A stretch of DNA of 7,490 nt from an uncultured Collinsella sp. (lineage in GTDB: Bacteria; Actinomycetota; Coriobacteriia; Coriobacteriales; Coriobacteriaceae). The notes below the pieces were generated by a model. That model ran no database searches and was not told where the DNA came from. It saw nothing but the letters and a program-made list of their open reading frames with translations. The translations under genes were made by a program, and so were the position numbers. Shown piece by piece: positions 6,212 through 7,490 of the stretch. The stretch spans positions 1 to 7,490 of the forward strand of contig CAKUEZ010000093.1 in assembly GCA_934646965.1 (NCBI GenBank), read 5' to 3'. Each line of letters opens with the position of its first letter. Positions within the stretch are counted from its first letter, which is position 1.

Positions 6212-6440
6212 ATAGCCCAATGCGTTGACGGAGAGGGTTTTGCCCGCCGCGTCGCCGGCAAGAGAGGGAAGGTCATGGGCTGCAAGCCTTCCTGCGGTGG
6301 CAAGGGCCAAGCGTTCACTCCCGAGCAGCGACCTCAACGGGCGCGCGGCCAGCGGCGGCGAAGCCCCAGTAGGGAAGCCGTGAGCCTCGCGACAAGAGGC
6401 GCAGAGTGGGCACGGCGGGCCAGACATCCGCCGGGTCAAA

Positions 6441-6472
6441 CAAGGTGGTACCGCGGAATTCAACCGTCCTTG
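6441..6472 (+). promoter_or_regulatory. T-box antiterminator
   Basis: CAAGG (6441-6445) pairs with CCTTG (6468-6472). The seven-base bulge TGGTACC (6446-6452) holds the tRNA acceptor-end binding site. GCGG (6453-6456) pairs with CCGT (6464-6467) with one G-U pair, and AATTCAA is the loop. This shares bases 6462-6472 with the terminator, so the two folds exclude each other. Confidence 0.88.
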
Positions 6473-6502
6473 GGCAATGCACATGCCCGAGGGCGGTTTT
6501 TT
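6462..6502 (+). terminator. T-box leader terminator
   Basis: AACCGTCCTTGGGC (6462-6475) pairs with GCCCGAGGGCGGTT (6485-6498) through 14 bp, two of them G-U, with a 9-base loop and a T-run at 6497-6502. It would form when tRNA-Phe is charged, stopping transcription about 85 bases before pheS. Confidence 0.92.
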
Positions 6503-6587
6503 GTTGCCGAACCGGGCTGCACATTCGCAGCGTCGCGTGGCTCCGGCCGCCGCGGCAAGTGGACGTGCGAGAGACGAAAGGGAAGAC

Positions 6588-7490
6588 ATGAGTCTGATTG
6601 ATGATCTGGTCAAACTCGAGGAAGAGGCCAAGGAGCTTGTCGCAGGCGCCGACGACGCCGCCAAGCTCGAGGCCGCACGCATTGAGCTGCTCGGCCGCAA
6701 GGGTCGCATCACCGGCCTGATGCGCATGATGGGCAAGCTCGCCCCCGAGGATCGACCCGTCATGGGTAAGCGCGCCAACGAGATGCGCCAGCTGATCGAG
6801 GGCATGCTCGACGAGCGCACGACCGAGATGAGGGCCGCCGCCCTCAAGCATGCGCTTGAGCACGAGGCCGTCGATATCACGCTGCCGGGCATCCGTCCGC
6901 AGATCGGTCACCAGCACCTGATCAAGCAGATCATCGAGGAGGCCGAGGACATCTTCTGTGGCATCGGCTATACCGTCGAGTCCGGCCCCATGGTCGACAC
7001 CTCCTACTACAACTTCACCGCGCTCAACGCGCCCATGGATCACCCGAGCCGCTCGGCCCGCGATACGTTCTACGTGGTCGACAACAACCCCGGCAGCGTC
7101 GCGCACCCCGAGGCACACGCCCACGGCGAGTCCGACGTGCTGCTGCGCACCCAGACCTCGGGCGTGCAGATCCATACCATGGAGTCGCAGAAGCCGCCCA
7201 TCTACATGATCTGCCCGGGCACCGTCTACCGTCCTGACACGGCCGACGCCTGCCACCTGCCGCAGTTCAACCAGATCGAGGGCCTGGTCGTCGACGAGGG
7301 CATCACCTTCGGCGACCTGAAGGGCACGCTCGACTACTTTGTTAAGTGCATGTTTGGCGAGGACCGCAAGACGCGCTACCGCCCGCACTTCTTCCCCTTC
7401 ACCGAGCCCAGCTGCGAGGTGGACGTGAGCTGCCACGTGTGCGGCGGCAAGGGCTGCAACTTCTGCAAGCACAGCGGCTGGATCGAGATC
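6588..7490 (+). CDS. pheS: Phenylalanyl-tRNA synthetase alpha subunit, 3' end outside window
   Basis: The alpha subunit of the cytoplasmic alpha2-beta2 synthetase that charges tRNA-Phe. The frame is open from 6588 to the window end (301 codons); family members have about 340-350. The N-terminus (1-about 100) is charged and helical, the usual tRNA-binding coiled coil, with LLGRKGRIT at 34-42. Motif 1 is around 135-155 (YYNFTALNAPMDHPSR). Motif 2 is around 214-232 (YRPDTADACHLPQFNQIEG), holding the aminoacyl-adenylate residues Q229 and E231. N228 replaces the His usually seen in FHQ-x-EG. FFPFTEPSCEVDVSC precedes a CxxC…CxxC group (C282, C285, C290, C293), common in Gram-positive PheS and likely a zinc site. 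AAAGGGA (6577-6583) acts as ribosome binding site just upstream. The T-box leader ahead, specific for Phe, supports the identity. pheT is expected to follow. Confidence 0.95.
   Translation, partial: MSLIDDLVKLEEEAKELVAGADDAAKLEAARIELLGRKGRITGLMRMMGKLAPEDRPVMGKRANEMRQLIEGMLDERTTEMRAAALKHALEHEAVDITLPGIRPQIGHQHLIKQIIEEAEDIFCGIGYTVESGPMVDTSYYNFTALNAPMDHPSRSARDTFYVVDNNPGSVAHPEAHAHGESDVLLRTQTSGVQIHTMESQKPPIYMICPGTVYRPDTADACHLPQFNQIEGLVVDEGITFGDLKGTLDYFVKCMFGEDRKTRYRPHFFPFTEPSCEVDVSCHVCGGKGCNFCKHSGWIEI

Larger units (their letters stand above)
6219..6502 (+). ncRNA. T-box riboswitch leader, phenylalanine-specific
   Basis: The leader senses uncharged tRNA-Phe and controls pheS by transcription antitermination. 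Stem I base: CGTTG (6223-6227) pairs with CAGCG (6326-6330). A kink-turn-like UGA/CGAG region follows, then GGAG (6230-6233) with CTCC (6318-6321). The specifier codon TTC (Phe) is at 6314-6316, followed by the expected A (6317). Distal Stem I holds GGAAGG…CCTTCC around 6267-6292. A Stem III candidate is CGGCGG (6413-6418) with CCGCCG (6428-6433). The T-box sequence AGGTGGTACCGCGG is at 6443-6456. The variable base in UGGN is U, which matches the A73 discriminator of tRNA-Phe. Codon, discriminator and downstream gene agree. The 5' boundary is inferred from the -10 box. Confidence 0.93.

Noticed and set aside
6137..6601. 154-codon plus-strand open frame over the T-box leader
   Set aside because: It runs through the T-box stems and terminator and out of frame into pheS. 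The RNA structure explains the sequence.
6315..7472. 385-codon open frame on the minus strand opposite pheS and the T-box
   Set aside because: Antisense shadow. It would overlap conserved RNA structure and pheS, and has no start context or family resemblance.

Overview
The window looks like part of a GC-rich, low-complexity-rich actinobacterial chromosome. The best guess is Coriobacteriia, Collinsella-like. Three things suggest this: a DUF4012 membrane protein next to a phosphoglucosamine mutase, an M32 carboxypeptidase with a lysine-rich N-terminus, and a pheS gene under T-box control with a Cys-rich C-terminal segment. The taxon is an inference from protein style and base composition. No rRNA, tRNA, CRISPR array or intact transposase is visible.

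Layout, left to right. (1) 1-300, plus strand: the C-terminal part of an EamA/DMT-type membrane transporter, cut by the window edge. (2) 301-439: a short, more AT-rich intergenic stretch with a weak promoter candidate and one small inverted repeat. (3) 440-2797 and 2801-4132, plus strand: a DUF4012 single-pass membrane protein and glmM, separated by 3 bases and almost certainly co-transcribed. GlmM makes glucosamine-1-phosphate for UDP-GlcNAc and peptidoglycan, so an envelope role for the DUF4012 partner is a reasonable inference. (4) 4133-4509: a convergent intergenic region, much more AT-rich than its surroundings. It holds a 238-bp fold-back element with 35-bp imperfect terminal inverted repeats and an internal perfect 20-bp-arm hairpin, then a 28-base near-palindrome, then a strong GC-rich terminator hairpin. 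(5) 4510-6084, minus strand: an M32-family metallocarboxypeptidase. (6) 6085-6587: a divergent regulatory region dominated by a phenylalanine T-box leader (Stem I with a UUC specifier, T-box bulge UGGU, antiterminator and competing terminator). (7) 6588-7490, plus strand: pheS, cut by the window end. pheT would be expected just beyond.

Most of the window is housekeeping. The unusual part is the AT-rich fold-back element at 4169-4406, which looks like a MITE or a decayed insertion sequence and carries no recognisable protein. The T-box at 6219-6502 is of a known class but can be read almost base by base.
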